Assembly (NCBI RefSeq): GCF_004792685.1
Contig: NZ_SRXT01000002.1
Location: forward strand, 652,498 to 716,497
Length of the DNA: 64,000 nucleotides
DNA from: Sphingomonas gei
GTDB taxonomy: Bacteria > Pseudomonadota > Alphaproteobacteria > Sphingomonadales > Sphingomonadaceae
Reading direction: 5' to 3'
Under the pieces are notes generated by a model. It was not told the origin of the DNA. It did no database searches and saw only the letters and a program-made list of their open reading frames with translations. Both the position numbers and the translations under genes were made by a program. Positions 1 to 9,050 of this stretch are shown piece by piece. The first letter of the stretch is position 1, and every line of letters begins with the position of its first letter.

Positions 1-24
1 GCCAAGATTGGATGCCGGTTCTGC

Positions 25-861
25 CTAAGTCTTGAGCGTCATGGCGCGGGCGTACAGCGCCTTGCGATCCAGCCCGAGTTTCTTCGCCACTTCGCCCGCC
101 GCCTTGGAGGCTGGCAATCGAGTCAGCGCCTCGGCCAGTGCCGCGTCGCCATCTTCGATGCTGGCGGGCGGCGCTTCGCCGGGCGGGGCGACTACCACCA
201 CGATCTCGCCCCTCGGCGGCGCATCGGCATAACGCGCGGCGAGTTCGCCGAGCGTTCCGGTCACGCATTCCTCGAAGCGCTTGGTGATCTCGCGCGCAAC
301 CGCCGTCTCGCGATTCCCCAGCCCCTCGGCCAATGCCGCGAGGCAGGCGGAGAGGCGCGGGCCCGATTCGTACAGCACCAGGGTCGCGCGGATCGCGGCG
401 ACTTCGGCAATGGCTTCGGCGCGCGCCTGTTGCTTTGCCGGCAGGAAGCCGAGGAAGAAGAAGCGATCGGTCGGCAGCCCGGCAAGGGTAAGCGCGGCGA
501 TCGCGGCACAAGGGCCGGGAATCGTCGTCACGACATGCCCGGCGGCCCGCGCGTCACGGACCAGCTTGAAGCCCGGATCGGAAATCAGCGGCGTGCCGGC
601 ATCGGAAACCAGCGCCACCGCCTCGGTCGCCATCCGCGCGATCAGCCCGGGGCGGACGGCATCGGCATTGTGATCGTGATAGGGCAGCATCCTGCCCTTG
701 GTGCCGAGATGGCGGAACAGCCCGGCTGTCACACGCGAGTCTTCAACCGCAACCACATCGGCTCTGGTCAGTATTTGTGCAGCGCGTGGAGTGAGATCGC
801 CGAGATTGCCGATCGGCGTCGCGACGATGTAGAGGCCGGGCGAGAGTATCAGATCATCCAT
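25..861 (-). CDS. rsmI: 16S rRNA (cytidine-1402-2'-O)-methyltransferase RsmI
   Basis: A 278-residue cytoplasmic methyltransferase of the tetrapyrrole-methylase fold, the usual RsmI size. It would 2'-O-methylate C1402 in the decoding centre of 16S rRNA using S-adenosylmethionine. Visible family blocks are the N-terminal VATPIGNLGDLTPRA, the VSDAGTPLISDPG loop near residue 90 and TIPGPCA near residue 115. The ATG at 861 gives the expected N-terminus, although its Shine-Dalgarno is weak. It is divergent from the LpoA-like lipoprotein gene that starts 12 bp away, so the two promoters must overlap the opposite genes. Nothing is missing or unusual. Confidence 0.95.
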   Translation of the reverse strand: MDDLILSPGLYIVATPIGNLGDLTPRAAQILTRADVVAVEDSRVTAGLFRHLGTKGRMLPYHDHNADAVRPGLIARMATEAVALVSDAGTPLISDPGFKLVRDARAAGHVVTTIPGPCAAIAALTLAGLPTDRFFFLGFLPAKQQARAEAIAEVAAIRATLVLYESGPRLSACLAALAEGLGNRETAVAREITKRFEECVTGTLGELAARYADAPPRGEIVVVVAPPGEAPPASIEDGDAALAEALTRLPASKAAGEVAKKLGLDRKALYARAMTLKT

Positions 862-872
862 CGGGGAGAGTC

Positions 873-2084
873 ATGGCAGACGCCAGAGCAACAGCGCAAC
901 CTGGGCTGACAAACATGCCGCGCGCCGCCGCGCTCGGCGTGACGTTGTTTCTCGCCGCGTGCGCCAGCGGTCCGCGGATCGTGCCCGAGGCCGAGCGCCC
1001 GGTGCCGACCGCGCGCCCGACGCCGGTTGCTCCCCGCCCGATCCAGCCCGGGCTGCCGCAGGACGTCCAGCGCCACCGCATCGCGTTGCTGGTGCCGCTC
1101 AGCGGTCCCAATGCCGGCGTCGGACGTTCGCTCCAGAACGCCACCCAGCTCGCCGTGCTCGACACAAAGAGCGACGCGCTGCGGATCACCACCTATGATA
1201 CCGCCGCACCCGGCGGTGCGGCCGCTGCGGCGGCGCAGGCGATCAGCGACGGCAACCGGCTGATCCTGGGACCGCTGCTCGCCGAGGAGGCGCGCGAAGT
1301 CGCGCCGATCGCGCGGCGCGCGCGTGTGCCGGTGCTGAGCTTCTCGAACGATGCCGGGGTGGCGGGCAACGGCACCTATATCCTCGGCTATGTCCCGGCC
1401 CAGTCGATCGAGCGCGTGGTCAATTACGCCAAGCGTTCGGGGATCACCGAATTTGCCGGCCTCATCCCCAGCGGCCTGTATGGCGAGCGGGCGTCGACGG
1501 CGTTCCTCCGCTCGGTCGAAGATGCCGGCGGGAAGGTCAATGCGCTCGAAACCTATGACGGCCGTCCCGGGTCGGTGGCCACTGCGGTCGCCAAGATCGG
1601 CCGTTCGCCGTTCCAGGCAGTCCTCGTCGCGGGGAGCGCCGACGGCGCCGTCGTTGCCGCGCCGCTGATCCGCCGCCAGGCCAGCGGCAAGGCCGCGCGG
1701 CTGCTCGGCACCGAATTGTGGAACACCGATTCGGCGATCGGCGGCAGGACGGCGCTGTCGGGCGCGTGGTTCGCCAGCGTGCCGGACAATTATTACCGCC
1801 AGTACGCGACCAAATATCGCGCCCGCTTCGGCGCCGCGCCGTATCGGCTGTCGACCCTGGGTTATGACGCCGTGCTGCTCACCGTGCGGATCGTGCGCGA
1901 TTGGAAGCCGGGCGACGAATTCCCCGAGCGCCGGCTGGTCGAGCGCGAAGGCTTTGCCGGGCTCGACGGCGCGTTCCGCTTCGGCCGCGACGGCGTCGCC
2001 GAGCGGGCGCTGGAGGTGCAGGAGATCCGCGGCGGCACGGCTGCCACGGTCTCCCCCGCGCCGCCGAATTTCAACGCGAATTGA
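873..2084 (+). CDS. LpoA-like penicillin-binding-protein activator (periplasmic binding fold lipoprotein)
   Basis: A 403-residue protein with a type I periplasmic-binding fold of the kind called penicillin-binding protein activator (LpoA/YraM-like) or leucine-binding-like in alphaproteobacteria. A lipoprotein signal is visible (LFLAACAS, cysteine near residue 30), followed by a Pro-rich linker and then the binding domain from HRIALLVPLSGPNAGVG to the C-terminus. It probably sits in the periplasm and may stimulate peptidoglycan synthases; ligand-binding motifs alone do not prove that. The ATG at 873 has a GGGGAG Shine-Dalgarno, but an in-frame ATG at 915 would give a more normal signal peptide (MPRAAALGVTLFLAAC). 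It is divergent from rsmI, a common neighbour. Confidence 0.8.
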   Translation: MADARATAQPGLTNMPRAAALGVTLFLAACASGPRIVPEAERPVPTARPTPVAPRPIQPGLPQDVQRHRIALLVPLSGPNAGVGRSLQNATQLAVLDTKSDALRITTYDTAAPGGAAAAAAQAISDGNRLILGPLLAEEAREVAPIARRARVPVLSFSNDAGVAGNGTYILGYVPAQSIERVVNYAKRSGITEFAGLIPSGLYGERASTAFLRSVEDAGGKVNALETYDGRPGSVATAVAKIGRSPFQAVLVAGSADGAVVAAPLIRRQASGKAARLLGTELWNTDSAIGGRTALSGAWFASVPDNYYRQYATKYRARFGAAPYRLSTLGYDAVLLTVRIVRDWKPGDEFPERRLVEREGFAGLDGAFRFGRDGVAERALEVQEIRGGTAATVSPAPPNFNAN

Positions 2085-2114
2085 GCCTCTCAGAGGAAAA
2101 CGCGCCTTTTACCC

Positions 2115-2222
2115 GTCACCCCCGCGAAAGCGGGGGCCCATCTCCGGTAGGTGCCAGGCATACCGCCGCTGTCGTCTGCGGATCGCGTGCAGGAGATGGG
2201 CCCCCGCTTTCGCGGGGGTGAC
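2115..2222. repeat. REP-like inverted repeat
   Basis: Two 31-bp arms (2115-2145 and 2192-2222) are near-perfect inverted copies. Each contains the core CCCCCGCGAAAGCGGGGG followed by CCCATCTCC, and they are separated by 46 bp. The element lies between the convergent lipoprotein and hemW genes, where it could also act as a bidirectional terminator. It belongs to the same style of element as those at 27255, 38088 and 61170. Confidence 0.85.
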
Positions 2223-2231
2223 AAAGGGGGA

Positions 2232-3377
2232 TCAAGCAACCACCAACGCGCGCAAGATCGCCTCGAGCACCGGCATGCCCGTGTCGGTGACGCGCAGCCT
2301 GCCGGCGTCCACGACGATCAATCCCTGATCGCGCAGACCCGTAAGCGCGCTGGGCTCCAGCGGCGCTTCGCCTCCGGCAAGCGCAGCGACGCGCGCGAGA
2401 TCGACGCCCTCGGGCAGTCGCAGTCCCATCACCAGCGCCTCCACCGCGCGCTCGTGGCCGGTCAACGCCTCCTCGATCTGGAGGCCGTTGCCGTTGCGCG
2501 CCACCGCGCCGATCCAGTTTTCGGGCTTCTTGTGGCGCACCGTGGCGAGCCCGCCGCGCCGGCCATGCGCGCCGGGGCCGATCCCGGCATAGTCGCCATA
2601 GCGCCAATAGGTCAGGTTATGGCGGCTCTCGGCGCCGGGACGGGCATGGTTGGAGATTTCATATGCCGGCAGCCCCGCCGCGGCGGTGATCGCGCGCGTC
2701 GCTTCGAACAGGTCGGCCCCCGCGTCGGGGTCGAACGCAGCGAGCTCGCCTTTCTCGAACAAGGTGGCGAAGCGCGTGCCCGGCTCGATGGTCAGCTGAT
2801 AGAGCGAGAGATGCTCGGTGCCGAAGCCGATCGCGCGGCGGAGCTCGGCTTCCCACGCGGCGAGGCCCTGGTCGGGACGGGCATAGATCAAGTCGAAGCT
2901 CACACGCTCGAACACCGATTGCGCCGTCTCCAGCGCGGCCAGGCCTTCCGCCACGCCATGCGCGCGGCCGAGGAAGCGCAAGGCGTCGTCGTCGAGCGCC
3001 TGGAGCCCGAGCGAGACGCGGTTGACTCCGGCGGCGGCGAGATCGGCGAATCGCGCCGCCTCGACCGAGGACGGATTGGCCTCCAGCGTGATCTCCACGT
3101 CGGGCGCGAAACCCCAATGCCGCCCGGCCGCGTCGATCACCGCGGCGACGGTCTCGGGCGGCATCAGCGAAGGCGTGCCGCCGCCGAAGAAGATCGAGCC
3201 GAGGCGGCGCCCGGGCAGCTGCGCCACTTCATGCGCCAGATCGGCGAGCATCGCGCTGCGCCACGCCGCCTGGTCGACGCTTTCGCGGACATGGCTGTTG
3301 AAGTCGCAATAGGGGCATTTCGACACGCAGAACGGCCAGTGCACATACAGTGCGAGCGGGGGGGTGTCGTTGGTCAT
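2232..3377 (-). CDS. hemW: HemW-type radical SAM heme chaperone
   Basis: A 381-residue radical SAM protein. The 4Fe-4S-binding CxxxCxxC motif is visible as CVSKCPYC near residues 17-24, preceded by LYVHWPFC, and is followed by FFGGGTPSL, the TLEANP block and a C-terminal HemW domain. HemW proteins, long annotated as oxygen-independent coproporphyrinogen III oxidase-like, bind heme and transfer it to target proteins. True HemN has an extra C-terminal cysteine arrangement and is longer (about 450 residues), so HemW is the better call. The ATG at 3377 lies only 11 bp from the duplicated tRNA-Gly 3' fragment. Confidence 0.92.
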   Translation of the reverse strand: MTNDTPPLALYVHWPFCVSKCPYCDFNSHVRESVDQAAWRSAMLADLAHEVAQLPGRRLGSIFFGGGTPSLMPPETVAAVIDAAGRHWGFAPDVEITLEANPSSVEAARFADLAAAGVNRVSLGLQALDDDALRFLGRAHGVAEGLAALETAQSVFERVSFDLIYARPDQGLAAWEAELRRAIGFGTEHLSLYQLTIEPGTRFATLFEKGELAAFDPDAGADLFEATRAITAAAGLPAYEISNHARPGAESRHNLTYWRYGDYAGIGPGAHGRRGGLATVRHKKPENWIGAVARNGNGLQIEEALTGHERAVEALVMGLRLPEGVDLARVAALAGGEAPLEPSALTGLRDQGLIVVDAGRLRVTDTGMPVLEAILRALVVA

Positions 3378-3387
3378 GCGCTTGGGC

Positions 3388-3417
3388 GGCTTGGAGCGGG
3401 TAACGGGAATCGAACCC
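3388..3417 (-). repeat. Second copy of the tRNA-Gly 3' end (30-bp direct repeat)
   Basis: These 30 bp are identical to 3472-3501, which hold the 3' part of the tRNA-Gly gene (T arm, acceptor strand, CCA) plus a few flanking bases. The offset is 84 bp. The copy lacks the D arm and anticodon arm, so it is not a functional tRNA. It lies downstream of the tRNA 3' end, where integrases usually leave an attachment-site copy; a decayed tandem tRNA gene would look similar. No integrase gene is nearby. Confidence 0.85.
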
Positions 3418-3475
3418 CGCGCGTAGCCCCTCGGGGCGTAGCGCCACGAGAAACACGGGTTCGCAGGACGTGGCT

Positions 3476-3549
3476 TGGAGCGGGTAACGGGAATCGAACC
3501 CGTGTATTCAGCTTGGAAGGCTGCTGTACTACCATTGTACTATACCCGC
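3476..3549 (-). tRNA. tRNA-Gly(TCC)
   Basis: The minus strand folds as a complete 74-nt tRNA including an encoded CCA. The acceptor stem is GCGGGTA paired with TACCCGC, the D arm contains AATGGTA, the anticodon loop is CTTCCAA (anticodon TCC) and the T arm carries GGTTCGATTCC. It lies between hemW and the GPH symporter gene, both on the same strand. A GCCCC/GGGGC hairpin without an obvious T-tract lies between it and the duplicated fragment downstream. Confidence 0.97.
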
Positions 3550-3630
3550 GAGCCGGCTGCGCGCCTGCCACAACCCGCGGCTATCGGTCAACCTTCTCCC
3601 ACAAGGAAGCCCTGTTTTCGGCGAAAGCCG

Positions 3631-5151
3631 TCAGCGGCGGATCCCCGCGACGGGGTTGTTCCCCCATAATTGCTCGTACTTCCACCCCGACAGGTCCTCG
3701 ACGATCGCGCGCGCCTCGGGGGTGGGCGCACTGGTGTCACCCGCCTTGAGCCGGTCGATCTCGGCCATCAGCACGTCGTGCGTCGCCGAACTCAGCCGGA
3801 AGCGCAGCGAGACGAGGATGCCGCAGAACAATACCACGATCGTGCCGATGCCGAGCACCGATGCGATGGTGTGGATCGCCTCGGGGCTCTGCGTCTTGGC
3901 GCCCGAGACGAAGCCACCCCAGCTCATGATCGCGCCGACGCCGGCGACCGCGGCGGCCTGGGTGAGCTTACGGACGAAGGTCATCACCCCGGCGAACGCG
4001 CCTTCGCGGCGGCGCCCGGTGACGATCTCGTCGACATCGGCCATGTAATTATAGGTCGCCCAGGGGATGTAGTTGAGCGCGCCGCGGCCCAGCCCGGCGA
4101 ACACGATCGGCACCCACAGCAAGGCATCGCCCGAGCGCACGCCGGCGTTCCACATCAGCAGCAGGGTGATCACCCCGATCGCGAAGCTCACCGCCGCGAA
4201 CTGATAGGCGCGCGCCGGCGAATTGCGCAGCGCGACGTTGATCGCGATCATCACTGCGATGAACTGGACGATGTACATCGTGCCGAGCAGAGTCGAGGCG
4301 ACGCTGATCGAGCCGAGCAACGCGAACACCACGAAGAACGTGAATGCCGCGTTGAACACGTCCTGGCTGATATAGCCGCCCAGATACATTCCGAGATGCA
4401 GCCGGAACGCGCGGATGCGGAAGGTCGAGAACAGGTTCCGATAAAGGTTGCGGATCGCCGAGCCCACCGTCGGCTTGGCATCTCCCTTTGGCCGCAGCGC
4501 CGCGACTTCGGAAGGCGACCGTTCCCAGCTGAACAGATAGAGGAAGGTCGCGGTCAGCATGAACAGGATCGAGAACAGGATCCCCATGTAGAGGAAGGTG
4601 TCGGGACTGTCCTTGCCCAGCCATTCGATCAGCCATTTGGGCAGGAAACCGGCGAGGATCGCGCTGGCCTGGGCGAAGAGGATGCGAACGCCGGCGAACT
4701 TGGCCTTGGTCTTGTAGTCCTTGCCCATCTCGGCGGCGAGCGTCTCGTACGGGATGATCACCGCCGCATAGACGAGTTCGAACGCCACGTAGGTGACGAG
4801 ATAATACCAGAAGCTCTGCCCGGCGACCCACATGATCGCGAAGCTCGGCAGCAAGGGGATCGCCGCGAGGATGAAGAAGCGCCGCCGGCCGAAGCGCCGG
4901 CCGATCGCGGTATCCCCCATATTGTCCGAGATGTGCCCGATCACCGGCGAGGCGATCGCGTCGAGCACCCGCGCGACCATGAAGATCAACGCCGCCTGCC
5001 ATGCCTCCAGCCCGCAAAACTGCGTGTAGAAGATCATCACCCAGCCCGAGATCACCGCCATCGAGCCCGCGCCGAGCACGTCGTTCGACCCGTAAGCGAG
5101 ATAATTGATCAGGCGGACGGGGCGCGGCTGGGAGATCGGCGCAGTGGCCAT
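3631..5151 (-). CDS. GPH-family sugar:cation symporter (MFS)
   Basis: A 506-residue, roughly 12-helix inner-membrane transporter resembling the glycoside-pentoside-hexuronide:cation symporters (MelB/LacS type). The N-terminus has LINYLAYGSNDVLGAGS and the DAIASPVIGHISDNM segment typical of the family's helix II-III region. The ATG at 5151 is preferred over a GTG at 5178 because a GAGAGGAA Shine-Dalgarno precedes it by about 7 nt. It is divergent from the oligogalacturonate lyase gene and shares its promoter region, so uptake of oligogalacturonides or uronides is a reasonable inference. The substrate cannot be read from sequence. Confidence 0.85.
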   Translation of the reverse strand: MATAPISQPRPVRLINYLAYGSNDVLGAGSMAVISGWVMIFYTQFCGLEAWQAALIFMVARVLDAIASPVIGHISDNMGDTAIGRRFGRRRFFILAAIPLLPSFAIMWVAGQSFWYYLVTYVAFELVYAAVIIPYETLAAEMGKDYKTKAKFAGVRILFAQASAILAGFLPKWLIEWLGKDSPDTFLYMGILFSILFMLTATFLYLFSWERSPSEVAALRPKGDAKPTVGSAIRNLYRNLFSTFRIRAFRLHLGMYLGGYISQDVFNAAFTFFVVFALLGSISVASTLLGTMYIVQFIAVMIAINVALRNSPARAYQFAAVSFAIGVITLLLMWNAGVRSGDALLWVPIVFAGLGRGALNYIPWATYNYMADVDEIVTGRRREGAFAGVMTFVRKLTQAAAVAGVGAIMSWGGFVSGAKTQSPEAIHTIASVLGIGTIVVLFCGILVSLRFRLSSATHDVLMAEIDRLKAGDTSAPTPEARAIVEDLSGWKYEQLWGNNPVAGIRR

Positions 5152-5192
5152 GCAGGTTCCTCTCGGACGACAGGCCAAGCCTGTTCTTTACT

Positions 5193-5202
5193 CCATATTT
5201 TG
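5193..5202. promoter_or_regulatory. Possible half-operator in the symporter/lyase divergent promoter
   Basis: CCATATTTTG resembles (8 of 10) the CCATTATTTG core found upstream of PL11 and rhaM. A perfect 10-bp palindrome TATCATGATA follows at 5209-5218. Both lie in the 100-bp divergent promoter region. The match is weak and is listed only because it agrees with the stronger sites elsewhere. Confidence 0.25.
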
Positions 5203-5252
5203 AACGGCTATCATGATATGTGGAACGACATCAAGTCGGCGGGAGAGAGAGG

Positions 5253-6563
5253 ATGCGGCTGGGACACGCAATTTGCCAGAGCCTTGCGGCGCTGTCGCTG
5301 GTACTGGCGCCGGCCGCGATGGCCGACCCTGCGGCGCAGTGGGTCGACCCGCTGACCGGGCACAAGGTGATCCGGATCAGCCGCGAGGCGGGGACCGCGA
5401 GCCTCTATTTCCACCAGAACAGCTATACGCCGCAGGGCGACAAGATGGTGCTCTCGGTGCCCGGCGGCATCTCGGTGGTCGATCTCAAGACGTGGACGGT
5501 GAGTCCCCTGGTCAGGGAGAAGGGCGCCGTCCTGCTGTTCACCGGGCGCAAGACACGTACGGCCTATTACCAGCGGCGCGGGCCCGATGGCGGGCCTTCG
5601 GCGATCTTCGCCGTCGATATCGACAGCGGCAAGGCTCGGAAAATCGCCGAGATCAAGGAGGGGTTCATCGGCTCGATCAACGCCGACGAGACCTTGCTGC
5701 TCGGCCAATGGGCGGAGACCGACAAGCCGCTCCAGCCCGGCGCGAAGCCCGCGGACAGCAACAAGTTCGGCCAGGCGCAATATGCCGCCAACTGGCCCGA
5801 TGGCCGGCCGATGACCTATGCCGAGGCCAAGGAAGTGCGGCTCGACGAACGGCTCGAGGCCAAGATCCCGATGGAGATCTTCACGATCGACGTGAAGACC
5901 GGCGCGCGCAAGGTGGTCACTGCCTCGACCGACTGGCTCAACCATATCCAGTTCTCGCCCACCGACCCGCAGCAGATCCTCTATTGCCACGAGGGCCCGT
6001 GGCACAAGGTCGACCGGATCTGGACGATCCGCGCCGACGGCACCGGGAAACAACAAATCCACAATCGCACGATGAACATGGAAATCGCCGGCCACGAGTT
6101 CTTCGGCCCCGACGGCAAGACGATCTGGTACGATCTGCAGACTCCGCGCGGCGAAGTGTTCTGGCTGGCGGGCTACGATTTCGCGTCGGGCAAGCGCCGC
6201 TGGTACAATGTCGAGCGCAACGAATGGTCGGTGCACTTCAACCAGTCGCCCGACGGCACGCGGTTCTCGGGCGACGGCGGCGACAGCGAGATGGTCGCGC
6301 ACGCGCCCGACGGCAAATATCTCTATCTCTTCACCCCGAAGGACATTCCCGATGTTGCGGGAATCCATGCGCCCGGTGCCGACGACCTGATCGCGCCGGG
6401 AACGCTCGACGCCGAAAAGCTCGTCGACATGCGCAAACACGATTATCGGCTCGAACCCAACATGACCTTCACGCCGGACGGCAAATGGATTGTGTTCCGC
6501 GCCAATTTCGAAGGCGCCAACCATGTCTATGCCGTCGAGCTGGCCAAGGCGGCCGTCAAATGA
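5253..6563 (+). CDS. Oligogalacturonate lyase (PL22)
   Basis: A 436-residue protein with a signal peptide (MRLGHAICQSLAALSLVLA to AMA). The rest is a seven-bladed, TolB-like beta-propeller characteristic of oligogalacturonide lyase, with recurring xxDGKxI blade motifs and the DWLNHIQFSPTDP, CHEGPW and HEFFGPDGKTIWYD segments. PL22 enzymes cleave unsaturated digalacturonate and short oligogalacturonates to 4-deoxy-5-ketouronate. The ATG at 5253 has a GGGAGAGAGG Shine-Dalgarno and begins the signal peptide; an upstream ATG at 5220 would place 11 residues before it. The downstream GH2 gene overlaps its stop in an ATGA junction, so they are translationally coupled. A signal peptide suggests periplasmic action, unlike the cytoplasmic enterobacterial Ogl. 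Confidence 0.88.
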   Translation: MRLGHAICQSLAALSLVLAPAAMADPAAQWVDPLTGHKVIRISREAGTASLYFHQNSYTPQGDKMVLSVPGGISVVDLKTWTVSPLVREKGAVLLFTGRKTRTAYYQRRGPDGGPSAIFAVDIDSGKARKIAEIKEGFIGSINADETLLLGQWAETDKPLQPGAKPADSNKFGQAQYAANWPDGRPMTYAEAKEVRLDERLEAKIPMEIFTIDVKTGARKVVTASTDWLNHIQFSPTDPQQILYCHEGPWHKVDRIWTIRADGTGKQQIHNRTMNMEIAGHEFFGPDGKTIWYDLQTPRGEVFWLAGYDFASGKRRWYNVERNEWSVHFNQSPDGTRFSGDGGDSEMVAHAPDGKYLYLFTPKDIPDVAGIHAPGADDLIAPGTLDAEKLVDMRKHDYRLEPNMTFTPDGKWIVFRANFEGANHVYAVELAKAAVK

Positions 6564-8923
6564 TCCGCGCCGCGTTCGCGCTGGCGCTGGCCTGCTGGGC
6601 GGTCCCCGCTGTCGCCCAGCCGACCGAGCGCATGTCGCTCGACCGCGACTGGCGCCTGGCGATCGGCGACCGGGCCGATGGCATGGCGCCCGCGCTCGAC
6701 GACAGCGGCTGGAAGCAAATCGACGTCCCGCACGACTGGGCGATTGCCGGTCCGTTCGAAGAAAAGGCGCGCGCCACCGGCTCGGGCGGCTGGCTGCCGA
6801 CGGGCGTAGCCTGGTACCGCAAGCATTTCGCGCTGCCTGACAGCGCACGCGGACGTCGCGTCTTCGTCGAGCTCGACGGCGTGATGGACCGCGCCGGGGT
6901 GTGGATCAACGGCCGCCATGTCGGTTATCGCCCCAACGGCTATTCGAGCGTCCGCTACGAGCTGACTCCGTTCCTCAGCGCCGACGGCGACAATGTCCTC
7001 GCGGTGCGCGCCGACACCTCGGCACAGCCTGCTTCGCGCTGGTATGCCGGCGGCGGCATCTACCGCCACGTGCGTCTCGCGATCAGCGGCGACGTCCATT
7101 TCGAGCAATGGGGAGTCGCCATGCGGCCCTCGAAAGTGACGCGCGAAGGCGCCGAGGTTGCGATCAGCGCCAGCATCCGCAACGCCGCCGACAAGGACGC
7201 ACGCGGGCGCCTCCTAGTCGCCATCCGCGATCCCGACGGTCGCATCGTCGCGCGCGGCGAGAGCAAGGCGGGGGCGCTCGCCGGCGCCGCCACCGGCGAA
7301 CTCGAAGCGCAGCTTCGCGTCGCCAATCCGCGCCTGTGGGACACCGGGGATCCGGCGCTCTATACTGCCGAAGTCACCCTCGCTGCCCCCGACGGCACGG
7401 TGCTCGACCGCCGGACCGAGGCCTTCGGCATCCGTGACGCGCGCTTCGAGGCGGCGACCGGCTTCTGGCTCAACGGCCGCAATTTGAAGCTCAAGGGAGT
7501 CGCGATCCACGCCGATGGCGGCGCGTTCGGCATGGCGGTGCCGCTCGCGATGACCGAGCGGCGGCTGCGCGGGCTGATGAAGCTGGGGGTCAACGCGATC
7601 CGCACCGCGCATCATCCCTTCGCGCCTGAATTTCTCGATCTGTGCGACCGGCTCGGGCTGATCGTGATGAACGAGGCGTTCGACATGTGGACGGTCGCCA
7701 AGAATCCCGAGGACTATCACTTGTTCTTCACCGACTGGTCGTCGCTCGACGCGCGCGATTTTGCTCGTCGCGACCGCAACCATCCCAGCGTGGTGATCTG
7801 GTCGATCGGCAACGAGATCCACGACACGCCCTATCCCCTGGTCGCCAAGTCGATCGTCGCGCGGCTGATGAAGATCTTCCACGAAGAGGATCCGACCCGC
7901 CCGGTGACGATGGCGCTGTTTCGCCCCAACACCACCAGGGATTACGAGAACGGCCTCGCCGACATGCTCGACGTGGTCGGCCAGAATTACCGCGAGAACG
8001 AGCTGGCCAAGGCGCATGCCGACAAGCCGAGCCGGAAGATCCTCGGCACCGAGAACAGCAAGAACCGCGGCGGCTGGCTGATCGTGCGCGACGATCCGGC
8101 CTACGCCGGCATGTTCCTGTGGACCGGAGTCGATTATCTCGGCGAGGCCGACCGTGCCGGCTGGCCGGTGATCGGCAATCCGTCGGGACTCGTCGACCGC
8201 AGCGATTTCGTCAAACCGATCGGCTGGGAACGCGCGAGCTGGTGGGCAGAGAAACCCGTGGTGAAGATCGCGCGCCGGGTGACCGACGTGATCGACACCA
8301 GCGAGCTGCCGACGATGGTCGGCGTGGCGATGCCGCAGCCGCGCGGGCCCGGCGCGCTGATGGACTGGTCGCCGGAGAACCGCGCGCCGCACCGGGAGGC
8401 AGTCGAGATCTACAGCAACGCCGCGAGCGTCGAGCTCCTGCTCAACGGCCGCTCGTTGGGCACCAAGTCGCGCCCGGCCGACGACAGCGCGCGCCGCTGG
8501 GACGCGCCGTTCGCGGCGGGCACGATCCGCGCGGTAGCGCGCGATGCCGGCGGCAGGACCGTCGCGACCGACGAGCTGCGCACCGCCGGCAGACCCGCGG
8601 CGATCCGGCTCATCGCCGAGGCACCCGCAATGGGCAGCGACTTCGACCATGTCGGCTTCGTCCGCGTAGAAGTGGTCGACGCCAAGGGTGTCGTCGTGCC
8701 CGGCGCGGCGAACCGGGTTCGCATCGCCGTCGAAGGGCCGGGCAGGCTGGTCGCCTATGACAATGGCTCGCCGACCGAGCACATTCCGTTCGCCGCGGCC
8801 GAGCGGCCGGTATTCGGCGGGCACGCGGTGGCGATGCTGCGCGGGACCGGGCCGGGGACCGTCCGCGTCCGCGCGTCAGCGGCAGGGCTAAGGGCCGGAG
8901 CAACGACGATCGTGGTGCGCTGA
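6560..8923 (+). CDS. GH2 family beta-galactosidase-like hydrolase
   Basis: A 787-residue secreted glycoside hydrolase. The signal peptide MIRAAFALALACWAVPAVAQ is followed by the GH2 sugar-binding jelly roll, an immunoglobulin-like domain, the TIM barrel and C-terminal beta domains. The barrel shows the GH2 signature RRDRNHPSVVIWSIGNEIHD with acid/base Glu419, and the likely nucleophile Glu498 in ILGTEN. It probably removes beta-linked galactose from pectic galactan side chains, but GH2 also includes beta-glucuronidases and mannosidases, so the substrate is inferred. The ATG at 6560 overlaps the lyase stop. An open frame continues upstream in this frame but lies antisense to nothing useful and lacks any GH2 sequence. 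Confidence 0.88.
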   Translation: MIRAAFALALACWAVPAVAQPTERMSLDRDWRLAIGDRADGMAPALDDSGWKQIDVPHDWAIAGPFEEKARATGSGGWLPTGVAWYRKHFALPDSARGRRVFVELDGVMDRAGVWINGRHVGYRPNGYSSVRYELTPFLSADGDNVLAVRADTSAQPASRWYAGGGIYRHVRLAISGDVHFEQWGVAMRPSKVTREGAEVAISASIRNAADKDARGRLLVAIRDPDGRIVARGESKAGALAGAATGELEAQLRVANPRLWDTGDPALYTAEVTLAAPDGTVLDRRTEAFGIRDARFEAATGFWLNGRNLKLKGVAIHADGGAFGMAVPLAMTERRLRGLMKLGVNAIRTAHHPFAPEFLDLCDRLGLIVMNEAFDMWTVAKNPEDYHLFFTDWSSLDARDFARRDRNHPSVVIWSIGNEIHDTPYPLVAKSIVARLMKIFHEEDPTRPVTMALFRPNTTRDYENGLADMLDVVGQNYRENELAKAHADKPSRKILGTENSKNRGGWLIVRDDPAYAGMFLWTGVDYLGEADRAGWPVIGNPSGLVDRSDFVKPIGWERASWWAEKPVVKIARRVTDVIDTSELPTMVGVAMPQPRGPGALMDWSPENRAPHREAVEIYSNAASVELLLNGRSLGTKSRPADDSARRWDAPFAAGTIRAVARDAGGRTVATDELRTAGRPAAIRLIAEAPAMGSDFDHVGFVRVEVVDAKGVVVPGAANRVRIAVEGPGRLVAYDNGSPTEHIPFAAAERPVFGGHAVAMLRGTGPGTVRVRASAAGLRAGATTIVVR

Positions 8924-9050
8924 TCTCCCGTTGCGATAGGGCCGATCGTCGATTGCAATGTAGGATTTCGCGTGTTTGCCTCGCGCGGTCGGCTTGCCGC
9001 TCGCTCTTTGATTCGTCCGATCGATCTCTCACCGTTCGCGGCAAGGCCGG

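Noticed and set aside
3388..3475. A second functional tRNA gene
   Set aside because: Only the 3' 30 bases are present; there is no D arm or anticodon arm.
5213..6559. An open frame upstream of and continuous with the GH2 gene, suggesting a lyase-GH2 fusion
   Set aside because: It is a different frame from the clear oligogalacturonate lyase and shows no recognisable protein; a signal peptide starts at 6560 with an ATGA junction.
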